Source of the DNA: Rhodobiaceae bacterium
Lineage (GTDB): Bacteria > Pseudomonadota > Alphaproteobacteria > Rhizobiales > Tepidamorphaceae
Direction of reading: 5' to 3'
NCBI GenBank assembly: GCA_020637895.1
Contig: JACKJP010000006.1
Coordinates: 124,001-188,000 of the forward strand
DNA length: 64,000 nt
Program-made: the position numbers and the translations under genes
The notes under the pieces: generated by a model
Database searches by the model: none
What the model was told of the DNA's origin: nothing
Seen by the model: only the letters and a program-made list of their open reading frames with translations
Shown here: one piece after another, positions 49,858 through 58,483 of the stretch
Layout of the letters: each line of letters begins with the position of its first letter
Position numbering within the stretch: the first letter of the stretch is position 1

Positions 49858-50499
49858 GTGAGCGAGAAGCCAAGGTCGATGCGCTGGGGCGTGCCGATCA
49901 TTATCGTCATTGTTGCCGCGATCGCCGGTGGCGTGCTCCTGCAACAGGGCCAGGATGCCGGAACCGTCGCGGCCTGCGCCGCAAGCGATGCCAAGCTCGC
50001 CGGCCTTGAACCGCTTTCGCGCGGCGAAGTGGCGGCGTTCACGGTCCCCGAGAAGTCGCAGATCCTGCCCGATCTGTCCTTCATCGACGGAACCGGGAAG
50101 GAAAGACACCTGTCGGAGTGGCGCGGCCGGACCGTGCTACTGAATATCTGGGCGACATGGTGCGCGCCATGCCGCCACGAGATGCCGGCACTCGACCGTC
50201 TCCAGGCGACGATCGGTTCGGAACGGTTTGAGGTTGTCGCGGTCAATATCGACATCGGCGACACGGCGAAGGCCAAGGCGTTCCTGAAAGAGATCGGCAT
50301 CGCCGATCTGGGTTTTTATGCCGATCCCAGCACGGGTGTATTCAAGGAATTGAAGGCTGTCGGCCGAGCGCCGGGCATGCCGACCAGCCTGCTGGTCGAT
50401 ACCAATGGCTGCGAGCTGGGCTTCATCGCGGGACCGGCGGAATGGGATTCGCCCGATGCCATGCGACTGATCCAGGGCGGCATGGCCTCCGCCGGCTAG
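49858..50499 (+). CDS. tlpA: TlpA-like thiol:disulfide oxidoreductase
   Basis: The protein of 213 residues has an N-terminal membrane anchor (WGVPIIIVIVAAIAGGVLL) and a thioredoxin fold with WATWCAPCRHEMPALDRLQ, the active CxxC, in the TlpA/ResA class. It likely reduces periplasmic disulfides for cytochrome c or copper protein maturation. Start is GTG. It is divergent from the acyltransferases and convergent with the small gene at 50503. Confidence 0.9.
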   Translation: MSEKPRSMRWGVPIIIVIVAAIAGGVLLQQGQDAGTVAACAASDAKLAGLEPLSRGEVAAFTVPEKSQILPDLSFIDGTGKERHLSEWRGRTVLLNIWATWCAPCRHEMPALDRLQATIGSERFEVVAVNIDIGDTAKAKAFLKEIGIADLGFYADPSTGVFKELKAVGRAPGMPTSLLVDTNGCELGFIAGPAEWDSPDAMRLIQGGMASAG

Positions 50500-50502
50500 C
50501 GT

Positions 50503-50697
50503 TCAGGCGCTGATATCGACATTTTCCCCGACGCCGTCGGCAACAAGCGCGGCGGCGCGGTCGGCGTTCTGCGCGAGCATGTCAGCAAGACCTGCCGCCA
50601 TGTCGGCATTCATCTTGATCATGCTGGCGGACAGCGAGCCGCAGGTCTGGGCTGCTGCAGTGCCTGCGAGCGCGGTAGCGAGAATGGCGATATCCAT
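50503..50697 (-). CDS. YjfB-like small protein (putative motility family)
   Basis: A 64-residue protein starting MDIAILATALAGTAAAQTCGSLSASMIKMNADMAAGLADML. The MDIA opening and helical pattern with SMIKM resemble the YjfB_motility family of small proteins, whose function is poorly known. No signal peptide despite the hydrophobic beginning. Length and start fit, but similarity is judged by eye only. It converges on tlpA with three bases between stops. Confidence 0.5.
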   Translation of the reverse strand: MDIAILATALAGTAAAQTCGSLSASMIKMNADMAAGLADMLAQNADRAAALVADGVGENVDISA

Positions 50698-50758
50698 GAT
50701 CGGGCAACCTTAAGCGCCCAAGGCTACGGATGCGTAAACCGCGCTGCCGGCCACGCCA

Positions 50759-51643
50759 TCAGCGGGTCGGCATCGGCTTTTCGCCACGATAGTCGTAGAA
50801 ACCGCGCTGCGTCTTGCGTCCCAGCCAGCCTGCCTCGACATATTTCACCAGCAGCGGGCACGGCCGATACTTGCTGTCGGCCAGGCCTTCGTAAAGCACC
50901 TGCATGACCGAGAGACAGGTATCGAGGCCGATAAAGTCAGCCAGTTCCAGCGGACCCATCGGGTGACGTGCACCCAACCTCATCGCCGTGTCGATCGCCT
51001 CGACCGAACCGACGCCCTCATAGAGCGTGTAGACGGCTTCGTTGATCATCGGCAGCAGGATGCGGTTGACGATGAACGCGGGGAAATCCTCGGCGACGGC
51101 AATGGTCTTGCCGAGCTTTGCGACATAGGTGCGCGACTGTTCGAAGGTCAGATCTTCGGTCGCGATCCCGCGGATCAGTTCGACCAGTTCCATGACCGGA
51201 ACCGGATTCATGAAATGGATGCCGATAAAGCGTTCCGGCCGGTCAGTCGACGCGGCAAGGCGAGTAATCGAGATCGAAGATGTGTTGGTCGCGATGATCG
51301 CCTCGGGCTTGAGCACCGGGCAGAGATTCTTGAGGATCTCGCGCTTGATCGGTTCGTTCTCGACCGCGGATTCGATCACCAGATCGCATTCGGCGAGCGC
51401 CTCCATCCCGACCGCGGGATGAATGCGCGAGGCCGCGGCCTTGCGCTCTTCTTCGCTGATGCGTCCGCTTGCGACCTGGCGGGCCATGTTGCCGTGAATG
51501 GTGGCAAGACCGGAATCGATCCGGTCCTGGCTCAGGTCGTTCAGCCTGACCTCGAAACCGGCAAGAGCACTGACATGGGCGATGCCGTTGCCCATTTGAC
51601 CGGCGCCGATGACGCCCACCGTCCTGATTTCGGCCGAAGACAT
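50759..51643 (-). CDS. hbd: 3-hydroxybutyryl-CoA dehydrogenase
   Basis: The protein of 294 residues oxidises 3-hydroxybutyryl-CoA with NAD(P). It has VGVIGAGQMGNGIAHVSALAGFEVRLND, ESAVENEPIKREIL, ATNTSSISITRLA, RFIGIHFMNPVPVMELVELI and the C-terminal GARHPMGPLELADFIGLDTCL. Typical monofunctional length. It is the third gene after etfB-etfA on this strand, a classic association, although a hairpin lies between etfA and hbd. It may draw PHB-derived hydroxyacids into central metabolism. Confidence 0.95.
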   Translation of the reverse strand: MSSAEIRTVGVIGAGQMGNGIAHVSALAGFEVRLNDLSQDRIDSGLATIHGNMARQVASGRISEEERKAAASRIHPAVGMEALAECDLVIESAVENEPIKREILKNLCPVLKPEAIIATNTSSISITRLAASTDRPERFIGIHFMNPVPVMELVELIRGIATEDLTFEQSRTYVAKLGKTIAVAEDFPAFIVNRILLPMINEAVYTLYEGVGSVEAIDTAMRLGARHPMGPLELADFIGLDTCLSVMQVLYEGLADSKYRPCPLLVKYVEAGWLGRKTQRGFYDYRGEKPMPTR

Positions 51644-51686
51644 GCTTGCTCCTTGAAACTGCCGATTATGGCTTCCGTCGGCGTCG

Positions 51687-51711
51687 TCCCGCGGCTTTTT
51701 GGGCCGCGGGA
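51687..51711. repeat. Hairpin between etfA and hbd
   Basis: TCCCGCGGC (51687-51695) and GCCGCGGGA (51703-51711) pair over 9 bp around TTTTTGG. No T-run follows on the minus strand, so it may stabilise or partly stop the etfBA transcript. Confidence 0.5.
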
Positions 51712-51778
51712 ATTGTTCTTTATCGTCCAGGCGCGGCTGATTTTCAATCGCGCGGGGCGGGTTGCGGTCTGTTGCGGC

Positions 51779-52708
51779 CTAGAGGGCCTTTTCCAGTTCC
51801 GGCAGGATGACGAACAGGTCGCCGACGAGGCCGTAATCGGCGATCTGGAAGATCGGCGCTTCCTCGTCCTTGTTGATCGCGACGATCACCTTTGAGTCCT
51901 TCATGCCGGCAAGATGCTGGATCGCCCCGGAGATGCCGACCGCGATGTAGAGCTCGGGCGCGACAACCTTGCCCGTCTGCCCGACCTGCCAGTCATTGGG
52001 CGCATAGCCCGCATCGACCGCGGCGCGCGAGGCGCCGACCGCCGCGCCGAGCTTGTCGGCAACCGGCAGGATCACTTCCTCGAACTTCTCCTTTGAGCCG
52101 AGCGCGCGGCCGCCCGAAAGTACGATCTTCGCAGACGTCAGTTCCGGACGGTCGGATTTCGCGATCTCCTCGCTGACGAACTCCGAGACGCCTTCGGCCG
52201 ACGGCATGGAGACGCTCTCAACCGAAGCGCTGCCCCCCGTCCCCGCTGCCGGGAACGCGGTGGCGCGAACCGTCACGACCTTCCTGGCATCGGTCGACTT
52301 CACCGTCTGCACCGCATTGCCCGCATAGATCGTCCGCTGGAACGTGTCGGGACCGTCAACCGCGATGATGTCGGACACCTGCATCACGTCCAGAAGGGCT
52401 GCAACACGCGGCATGTAGTTCTTGCCGCTCGTCGTCGCCGGCGCGACGATTGCGTCATACTTGTCGGCCAGCGACACGATCAGCGCCGCAAGCGGCTCGG
52501 CAAGACGATGCTCGAGGCTCGCATCATCGGCATGCAGCACCTTCGACACGCCCTCAAGCGAAGCGGCAGCCTTGGCAACGCCTTCAGCGCCCTTGCCGGC
52601 AACCAGAACATGGACGTCGCCGCCCATCGCCTTCGCCGCGCTCAGCGTCTTGTGCGTGGCATCCTTCAGTTCAGCATTGTCATGTTCGGCGATCAAAAGC
52701 GTCGTCAT
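51779..52708 (-). CDS. etfA: Electron transfer flavoprotein alpha subunit
   Basis: The protein of 309 residues is the FAD-binding ETF subunit. It has LLIAEHDNAELKDATHKTLSAAK, a middle IDAVDGPDTFQRTIYAGNAVQTVKS, and the FAD motif region PELYIAVGISGAIQHLAGMKDSKVIVAINKDEEAPIFQIADYGLVGDL. ETF carries electrons from acyl-CoA dehydrogenases to the quinone pool. Its ATG overlaps the etfB stop by one base. Confidence 0.96.
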   Translation of the reverse strand: MTTLLIAEHDNAELKDATHKTLSAAKAMGGDVHVLVAGKGAEGVAKAAASLEGVSKVLHADDASLEHRLAEPLAALIVSLADKYDAIVAPATTSGKNYMPRVAALLDVMQVSDIIAVDGPDTFQRTIYAGNAVQTVKSTDARKVVTVRATAFPAAGTGGSASVESVSMPSAEGVSEFVSEEIAKSDRPELTSAKIVLSGGRALGSKEKFEEVILPVADKLGAAVGASRAAVDAGYAPNDWQVGQTGKVVAPELYIAVGISGAIQHLAGMKDSKVIVAINKDEEAPIFQIADYGLVGDLFVILPELEKAL

Positions 52709-53457
52709 CACAGAACTCCCGCTTCGTTCTTCAGTTTCGACACAAGCTCGGCGACATCGGCGACCTTCACGCCCGCCTTGCGACCCGCAGGCTCGGCCGT
52801 CTTCACAACCTCAAGGCGCGGCGTCACGTCGACCCCGTAATCGCCCGCGCTCTTCTCGTCCAAAGGCTTCTTCTTGGCCTTCATGATGTTGGGAAGAGAC
52901 GCATAGCGCGGCTCGTTCAGGCGAAGATCCGTCGTCACAACGGCCGGCATCTTCAGCTTCACCGTCTGCAAACCGCCATCGACCTCGCGCTTCACGTCAA
53001 CCGTGCCAGAACCAACCTCGACCTTCGAGGCAAACGTCCCCTGGCCCCAGCCAAGAAGCGCCGCCAGCATCTGGCCCGTCTGGTTGCAGTCGTCGTCAAT
53101 CGCCTGCTTGCCCGCAATCACAAGGCCGGGCTGCTCCTCATCGGCAACGCCCTTCAGGATCTTGGCTACCGCCAGAGGCTCAACAACACCGTCAACCTTC
53201 ACAAGGATCGCACGGTCGGCGCCCATCGCGAGCGCGGTGCGAAGCGTCTCCTGCGCCTGCTGCGGACCAACCGAGACGACAACAACCTCCTCGGCCGCTC
53301 CCTTCTCCTTCAGCCGAAGCGCTTCCTCGACCGCAATCTCGTCAAACGGGTTCATCGACATCTTCACATTCGAAAGATCAACACCCGATCCATCCGGCTT
53401 AACCCGAACCTTCACGTTGTAATCAATCACCCGCTTGACAGGCACTAGTATCTTCAT
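52708..53457 (-). CDS. etfB: Electron transfer flavoprotein beta subunit
   Basis: The protein of 249 residues has KILVPVKRVIDYNVKVRVKPDGSGVD, MSMNPFDEIAVEEALRLKEKG, VGPQQAQETLRTALAMGADRAI, and ADEEQPGLVIAGKQAIDDDCNQTGQMLAALLGW, the ETF beta signature and AMP-binding part. It is first in etfB-etfA-hbd. The 230-base upstream gap contains a TGCA-rich dyad like that before phaA. Confidence 0.96.
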   Translation of the reverse strand: MKILVPVKRVIDYNVKVRVKPDGSGVDLSNVKMSMNPFDEIAVEEALRLKEKGAAEEVVVVSVGPQQAQETLRTALAMGADRAILVKVDGVVEPLAVAKILKGVADEEQPGLVIAGKQAIDDDCNQTGQMLAALLGWGQGTFASKVEVGSGTVDVKREVDGGLQTVKLKMPAVVTTDLRLNEPRYASLPNIMKAKKKPLDEKSAGDYGVDVTPRLEVVKTAEPAGRKAGVKVADVAELVSKLKNEAGVL

Positions 53458-53590
53458 TTGCCTCTATTCCTCAGGACATTGGCCGTTTCTGGTGACCGCC
53501 AGACCGAGAGCGCCGGAGCATCCGCTCGTCGCTTGTGGGCTGGCCGGAAAATCGCCTGCACGCAACCGGGATGCGAAACCGCAGACGGGC

Positions 53591-53603
53591 ATTGTGCAAT
53601 GCA
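53591..53603. promoter_or_regulatory. Candidate PhaR-type site upstream of etfB
   Basis: TTGTGCAATGCAA matches the 24503-24515 site (TTGTGCAGTGCAC) at 11 of 13 positions, and lies inside the inverted repeat GCATTG-TG-CAATGC at 53588-53601. It is about 135 bases before etfB. Binding by PhaR is inferred. Confidence 0.45.
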
Positions 53604-53687
53604 AAACCGCGGGAAACTAGTCGCCGCCGCGCGCGCTTGTCAATCATGAATGGCCATTCACTCCGGCGCGGCGCTTGTCGACCGCGC

Positions 53688-54383
53688 TCAGGCCAGTCCG
53701 CGATCGAAAAGCGGCACGCCCCTGCGCTTCATGAAGACGATCAGCACGGCGCCGGCGACGAGGCCGCCGATATGCGCCCACCAGGCAACCTCGTCATCGG
53801 GCGAGGCAATGGCCACGGAGACGATCTGCACGACGATCCATATGCCAAGCACGATCCAGGCCGGCAGGCGCAGCGGCAGGCGGCCAAGCGCGAGCACCCA
53901 GATACGCACATGCGGATGAAGCATCAGATAGGCAGCCACGATGCCGGCGATGGCACCGCTTGCGCCAACCAGCGGCATCTCGGACGCGGGCACCATGAAG
54001 CCGTGGACCATTCCCGCGGCAATCCCGCACAGGAGATAGAAGACAAGGAAGCGCAGATGGCCGAGCGCGTCCTCGACATTGTCGCCGAAAACCCACAGGA
54101 ACAGCATGTTCGATATCAGGTGCATCCAGCTTCCATGCAGGAACTGGTAGGTCACGAGCGTCAGCAGCGGTGAGGCGCCATCGATGCCCGGCGGCAATAC
54201 GCGCAGATCATTGTAGACCGCCGGGATCATGCCGTAGCCGAAGGCGGTCGCCCGGGCGGCGTCGAACACGAGACCGGACTGAAACACCAGGAAGATGAAT
54301 ATGTTGGCTGCGATCAGCGCCACGGTCACGTACTGAAACGGCAGGTAGCGCATTGCATTGCCGTCATTGATGGGAATGAACAT
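53688..54383 (-). CDS. Rhomboid-family intramembrane serine protease
   Basis: The protein of 231 residues has six or so transmembrane helices. The catalytic Ser lies in VGASGAIAGIVAAYLM and the His in WWAHIGGLVAGA, with LHGSWMHLISNMLFLWVFGDNVED earlier as in bacterial rhomboids. All catalytic positions are present. Substrate unknown. It sits between etfB and the cobalamin adenosyltransferase gene on the same strand. Confidence 0.92.
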   Translation of the reverse strand: MFIPINDGNAMRYLPFQYVTVALIAANIFIFLVFQSGLVFDAARATAFGYGMIPAVYNDLRVLPPGIDGASPLLTLVTYQFLHGSWMHLISNMLFLWVFGDNVEDALGHLRFLVFYLLCGIAAGMVHGFMVPASEMPLVGASGAIAGIVAAYLMLHPHVRIWVLALGRLPLRLPAWIVLGIWIVVQIVSVAIASPDDEVAWWAHIGGLVAGAVLIVFMKRRGVPLFDRGLA

Positions 54384-54422
54384 GTCCGGGCCCCTCTGAC
54401 TGCTGCTTTGCGTATGTCCTGC

Positions 54423-55001
54423 CTAACGGTTCTTGCCCGGCACCCACAGAACGTCGCCAGAGCCCTGATGATTGACCCAACGGGCGGCAACGAAGAGGAA
54501 ATCGGACAGCCTGTTGATGTAGCGAAGCGCCGGCCCGCCGACGGATTCGCCCGGCATCGCCGCAAGCTCGCCCATCAGCCGTTCGGCGCGGCGGGCAACC
54601 GTGCGCGCCAGATGCAGGGCGGCAGAGGCCGGCTCGCCGCCGGGCAGGACAAAGGAACGTAGCGGTTCCAGCACGGCGTTGAGCGTATCGATCTCCTGCT
54701 CAAGCCGGGTGACCTGGGCATCGACAATGCGAAGCGGCTCATATTCCAGCTTTTCGCCGGTATCGGGTGTCGCAAGATCGGCGCCAAGATCGAAAAGATC
54801 GTTCTGGATGCGGAAAAGCATCGCGTCGATTTCGCCCTGTGCCGACGTGTGCTGGCGCGCGATGCCGATGCAGGCGTTGGTTTCGTCGACGGTCCCGTAG
54901 GCCGCAACGCGGATGTGATGCTTGGGCAACCGGCCCCCGGCGGCAAGGCCGGTGGTGCCGTCGTCACCCGTGCGTGTGTAGATCTTGTTCAGCTTGACCA
55001 C
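54423..55001 (-). CDS. pduO: Cob(I)alamin adenosyltransferase, PduO type
   Basis: The protein of about 192 residues begins KIYTRTGDDGTTGLAAGGRLPKHHIRVAAYGTVDETNACIG, the PduO ATP-binding N-terminus, and has QNDLFDLGADLATP and FVLPGGEPASAALHLARTVARRAER, with PALRYINRLSDFLFVAARW at the end. It makes adenosylcobalamin from cob(I)alamin and ATP. A GTG at 55001 follows AGG; the open frame extends to 55268. Its usual companions etfB and hbd lie downstream. Confidence 0.9.
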   Translation of the reverse strand: MVKLNKIYTRTGDDGTTGLAAGGRLPKHHIRVAAYGTVDETNACIGIARQHTSAQGEIDAMLFRIQNDLFDLGADLATPDTGEKLEYEPLRIVDAQVTRLEQEIDTLNAVLEPLRSFVLPGGEPASAALHLARTVARRAERLMGELAAMPGESVGGPALRYINRLSDFLFVAARWVNHQGSGDVLWVPGKNR

Positions 55002-55030
55002 GCCGCGCCTGTTTCTCTTGCCTGCAGGGA

Positions 55031-55231
55031 CTAACCGGCCGATCTCAGCCAGATGGCGGCCATGATCACGATGATCGCGAGCAATTGCAATCCGACGCGC
55101 CAGCGCATCAGCGTCTGCGAGCGGTTCGGGCTGCCGCCGCGCATCATGTTCCAGAGGCCAAGGCCCAGAACGACGAGAACGGCAGCAAGCGCTACTGGTA
55201 CGGCGAAGTTGGAAAGATTCTGTAACATCAA
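55031..55231 (-). CDS. HIG1-like twin-transmembrane protein
   Basis: A protein of 66 residues with two hydrophobic helices (VALAAVLVVLGLGLWNMM and LQLLAIIVIMAAIWL) joined by a short polar turn RGGSPNRSQTLMRWRVG, which resembles the HIG1 N-terminal motif. HIG1 proteins help assemble respiratory complexes in mitochondria; the bacterial role is open. It is 30 bases upstream of the adenosyltransferase and may be cotranscribed. Confidence 0.8.
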   Translation of the reverse strand: MMLQNLSNFAVPVALAAVLVVLGLGLWNMMRGGSPNRSQTLMRWRVGLQLLAIIVIMAAIWLRSAG

Positions 55232-55337
55232 TGAGTTCTTTCATCGAAACCGCGCAATCGACCAGCATCGATCAATGCGTTGTATCGTGAAAGCAGATAA
55301 GCCAAGCCAAGGCATGCCGCAACCGGCGCGACGCGGC

Positions 55338-56888
55338 TCAATCGCTGGGCGGGAAATATGTTTCCGGTACCTGAACGGGAAATTGCATCTCGAAACGCAT
55401 GCCATTCTCGCCCGTCAGCGAATAATCGCCCCCGACCTGGGCGACGAAGCTTCGCACCAGGCGAAGCCCGAGTTCCTCGCGGTCGCGCGCGAGCGCGAAG
55501 CCAGGCCCATTGTCGGTTATCACGAGCTCCAGCATTTCTTCATCAACCTGCCTCAAGGATATGAAGATCGATCCCGCGCGGCTGGAGAAGGCGTGCTTTA
55601 TGGAGTTCGAGACGAGCTCGCTGACAATCAGTCCGACAACCATCGCGCGTTCCGCCGATACCATGGTCGGCGCAAGTTCGAGCTGAAACTCGATATCGGC
55701 GCCGAATGCCTCGCGGACGCTTTCGGCAATATTGGCAAGATAGTCACCGAGTCTGACATCGCCGAACCGGTCTGCCTTGTAGATCTGCTCGTGCACCGTC
55801 GCCATCGCGGCGATCCGTCTCGTCAGATCGCGTTTGGAATCGGCGGGGAGCGGATGCAGCCGGACCAGCGAGGCGATGGTCTGGAGATTGTTCTTGACCC
55901 GGTGATGAACTTCCCTGAGCAGCAGGCGGTTCTGCGCCAGCGTGTCTTCAAGCTCGGCGCGGCGGCGATCGTCGAGCGAGAGCAGGCGCAGGACCCACCA
56001 ACTCAATCCAAGCAGTACAATGAAGGCGGGAATCGCGCCGGCAGCGAGCCGGTACATGCGCTCTCTGAAAGGTTTGAAGGTCGTATCGGCCGCAACCGCA
56101 GTAATGGCAATGAGCGGCGCATTTGGAACGCGGCGATAGCCAACTATGCGCTCGACGTTATCGGCAACCGAAACGGACCGATACGTGCCAACCGCATTCT
56201 CGGCAAGGTACGTTTCAAAAAGCGGGCTATTGCTGATGTTCATGGATTGGTCGAGGACCGGATGGCGAGTGACGATCCAGCCATCGTCACGCACCAGGCT
56301 GACAGCCGAGTCATTGCCGAGATCCAGGGTTCGCCAAAATTCACTGATCGTTTCGTTTGGTATGACGACAGCCGCAGCACCGACAAACCGGCCGTCTCGA
56401 ACGAGGCGATGCGCAATCACGAAACTTCGCATGCCGGTAACCCGATCAACCAGCAGTTTCGACACGACAAAGTCGGCGCCTTCCTCCAATTGGCGGAAGT
56501 AATCCCTGTCATCGATCTTGAGTTCGCCGCGTTCCGGAGCCGTGCTGAGCAGTTCACGCCCGTCAGCGTCAAAGACGCGAACATCCGCGTCCTTCGGCAG
56601 GCCCGAGATTGCTTCATTTACGTCGCCGAGACCCGTTTTGGCCATGAGTTCGGGTCTGAAGCCCAACGTATCGTCGATGCGTCGCAAAGCCTGGCGGCTC
56701 GCTTCCACGAGCCATGCAACATTGACTGCGACGGTCTGGGCAGCATCCTGCGCCTGTTCTTCCGCGCGAACAGATGCATCTCTATACCCCTGCCAGAACG
56801 AATATGCGCCAAGAAGGGTAATAAAGACAAAAAGAGCGCCAGCCAGTAGCAGGACTGCCAGCGGCGTGTTCACTCCCAAACGCTTCAA
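55338..56888 (-). CDS. Membrane sensor histidine kinase, HWE/HisKA_2 family
   Basis: About 516 residues: an N-terminal transmembrane helix, a periplasmic dCache-like sensor (about 50-270: VRVFDADGRELLSTA, DDRDYFRQL, GMRSFVIAHRLVRDGRFVGAA), a second helix (AGAIPAFIVLLGLSWWVLRLL), then REVHHRVKNNLQTIASLVRL with the phospho-His, and an ATPase with LIVSELVSNSIKHAF and ITDNGPGFALA. HWE/HisKA_2 kinases often feed PhyR in the general stress response. The TTG at 56888 follows GGGTGGG; the open frame to 56927 would start inside an EcfG-type promoter, so the shorter start is preferred. Confidence 0.85.
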   Translation of the reverse strand: MKRLGVNTPLAVLLLAGALFVFITLLGAYSFWQGYRDASVRAEEQAQDAAQTVAVNVAWLVEASRQALRRIDDTLGFRPELMAKTGLGDVNEAISGLPKDADVRVFDADGRELLSTAPERGELKIDDRDYFRQLEEGADFVVSKLLVDRVTGMRSFVIAHRLVRDGRFVGAAAVVIPNETISEFWRTLDLGNDSAVSLVRDDGWIVTRHPVLDQSMNISNSPLFETYLAENAVGTYRSVSVADNVERIVGYRRVPNAPLIAITAVAADTTFKPFRERMYRLAAGAIPAFIVLLGLSWWVLRLLSLDDRRRAELEDTLAQNRLLLREVHHRVKNNLQTIASLVRLHPLPADSKRDLTRRIAAMATVHEQIYKADRFGDVRLGDYLANIAESVREAFGADIEFQLELAPTMVSAERAMVVGLIVSELVSNSIKHAFSSRAGSIFISLRQVDEEMLELVITDNGPGFALARDREELGLRLVRSFVAQVGGDYSLTGENGMRFEMQFPVQVPETYFPPSD

Positions 56889-56929
56889 CTGCGCCCACCC
56901 TAGATACGTAACTTGCCCGAATGGCACCT

Positions 56930-56954
56930 AACGCACCGGAATGCGCTTGGTTCC
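56930..56954 (-). promoter_or_regulatory. EcfG-type promoter of the histidine kinase
   Basis: On the minus strand GGAAC (56950-56954) and CGTT (56930-56933) are 16 bases apart, a perfect match to the general-stress sigma EcfG consensus. It lies 42 bases before the TTG start. Confidence 0.7.
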
Positions 56955-56996
56955 CGATCAGGGGAAAAAAAAATTCTCAGACGTCTCGTGCCGATC

Positions 56997-57839
56997 TCAA
57001 TTGCCTTCGTCAGAAATGCGCGACAGGAGCCGATCCATCAGGTTTGTCGATGCCAGCCGCCGGACATAGGCAAACAGATGCGCGGGCACGGTCACCCGGT
57101 AACGCGCCTTCGGCCGGTCGCTTTCGACCGCGTGAATGAGCTTTGTAACGACCGCCTCCGGCTCAAGCTTGAACAATGCCGCTCCGCCGCCTTCCATGGT
57201 GTCCAGCCGCTTGCGATAGAGCGCGCGATGGGGCGAGGCGTCGTGGTCGATATTGTTACGGAAATGACCAAGCGCAGTTTCCACAAAACGAGACCGGATC
57301 GGCCCCGGTTCGATCAGACAGACGCGGATATTGGAGGGCGCAAGCTCCATACGGAGGACATCGCAATAGCCTTCGAGCGCGAATTTCGTGCTGACATACG
57401 GCCCGCGGAACTTCATGCCGATCAGCCCCAGTACGGACGAACACTGGACGATACGGCCATGCCCCTGGGCGCGCATTGCGGGAATGAGCGAGCGGGTGAG
57501 GGCGTGCCAGCCGATGAAATTGACCTCGAACTGGTGGCGGAGGATGTCGGCGGAAATATCTTCAAGCGCGCCCGGCTGTGCATAGGCGCCGTTGTTGAAA
57601 AGCGCATCGAGCGTGCCTCCGGTACGCTCAAGCACCTCTTTCGCGCAGGTTTCTATCGATAGCGGTTCGGCATAATCGAGATAGACCGCCTCGATGCCCA
57701 TGCCCTCCAGCATTGCCAGATCTTCAGGCTTGCGGGCTGTCGCAAACACCCGCCAGCCCCTTTCCTTCATCGTGCGCGCCGACGCAAGTCCGATGCCCGA
57801 AGACGCGCCGGTGATGAGAATTGTTCGATTCACGATCAA
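56997..57839 (-). CDS. Classical SDR family oxidoreductase
   Basis: The protein of 280 residues has ITGASSGIGLASARTM, NNGAYAQPGA (near NNAG), CSSVLGL with the catalytic Ser, YVSTKFALEGYCDVLRMEL with YxxxK, and IEPGPIRSRF. Intact catalytic residues suggest a real NAD(P) dehydrogenase or reductase; substrate unknown. It resembles sterol or retinol dehydrogenase-like SDRs with a C-terminal extension. It is divergent from the membrane protein at 57951. Confidence 0.85.
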   Translation of the reverse strand: MIVNRTILITGASSGIGLASARTMKERGWRVFATARKPEDLAMLEGMGIEAVYLDYAEPLSIETCAKEVLERTGGTLDALFNNGAYAQPGALEDISADILRHQFEVNFIGWHALTRSLIPAMRAQGHGRIVQCSSVLGLIGMKFRGPYVSTKFALEGYCDVLRMELAPSNIRVCLIEPGPIRSRFVETALGHFRNNIDHDASPHRALYRKRLDTMEGGGAALFKLEPEAVVTKLIHAVESDRPKARYRVTVPAHLFAYVRRLASTNLMDRLLSRISDEGN

Positions 57840-57867
57840 TGGCTGTCCGAGTCGAATCGCTGTGACG

Positions 57868-57893
57868 GGAACATAAGAAGAAGCGCAGGCATT
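57868..57893 (+). promoter_or_regulatory. Possible EcfG-type promoter before the membrane-protein operon
   Basis: GGAAC (57868-57872) and CATT (57890-57893) are 17 bases apart; CATT differs from CGTT at one position. It ends 57 bases before the gene at 57951. Confidence 0.45.
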
Positions 57894-57950
57894 TGGCCTA
57901 GGGTCGGTTCAATTTCTCCAAACGATGCAGGCAGCAGCGGAATTTGGCTC

Positions 57951-58433
57951 ATGCGCAAACTCTATATGAAACTCGCTCAGGCATATTTTCTCTCTGCGAC
58001 GATCATTCTCATGGTGCTGTCGTTCGTACTACTAGCGACAGCTTTGTGGGAAGTCTTCGCCACGTTTCTGGCCGGCAGTCCGGTTGACGCGCTGCTGAGC
58101 AGCATCAGTCTGCTGGTAATCGGTTTCGCTGTCGTGGAAACGGCCAAGTTCATCGCTGAGGAAGAGTTGCTCAGAAAACGTGAACTTCGTTCTTCAACCG
58201 AATCGAGGCGATCGCTCACAAAATTTGTAACGATCGTCGTTATTGCTGCCAGTCTGGAAGCGCTCGTCATGGTGTTCCAGGCGAACCGCGAAGGGCTGGA
58301 GCTGGTCCTTTATCCCGCCGGTCTTCTTGCCGCTGCAATGTTCGCCTTGTTGTGTCTTGGCGCCTACCAGTGGATGTCCAGCCGCATCCGCCCCAATCCC
58401 ATGGAGGAGCCCGTTCGCGACGAAAGCAATTGA
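57951..58433 (+). CDS. Multipass membrane protein, unknown function
   Basis: A protein of 160 residues with four transmembrane helices: YFLSATIILMVLSFVLLATALW, LLSSISLLVIGFAVVETAKFI, FVTIVVIAASLEALVMVF and LYPAGLLAAAMFALLCLGAYQW. A short charged loop (EEELLRKRELRSSTESRRS) follows the second helix. Family not recognised. It begins a run of same-strand genes (secreted protein, phosphatase-fold enzyme, LPG synthase-like) that may form an envelope stress operon. Confidence 0.75.
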   Translation: MRKLYMKLAQAYFLSATIILMVLSFVLLATALWEVFATFLAGSPVDALLSSISLLVIGFAVVETAKFIAEEELLRKRELRSSTESRRSLTKFVTIVVIAASLEALVMVFQANREGLELVLYPAGLLAAAMFALLCLGAYQWMSSRIRPNPMEEPVRDESN

Positions 58434-58483
58434 CGGGCCGGGTGGCTTTGGAACCAACGTATTGGCCCACTTGTTTTCCCTCA

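Noticed and set aside
58450..58475. GGAAC-N17-TGTT before the small secreted protein.
   Set aside because: The -10-like element ends only eight bases before the ATG at 58484, leaving no leader for a transcript; probably chance.
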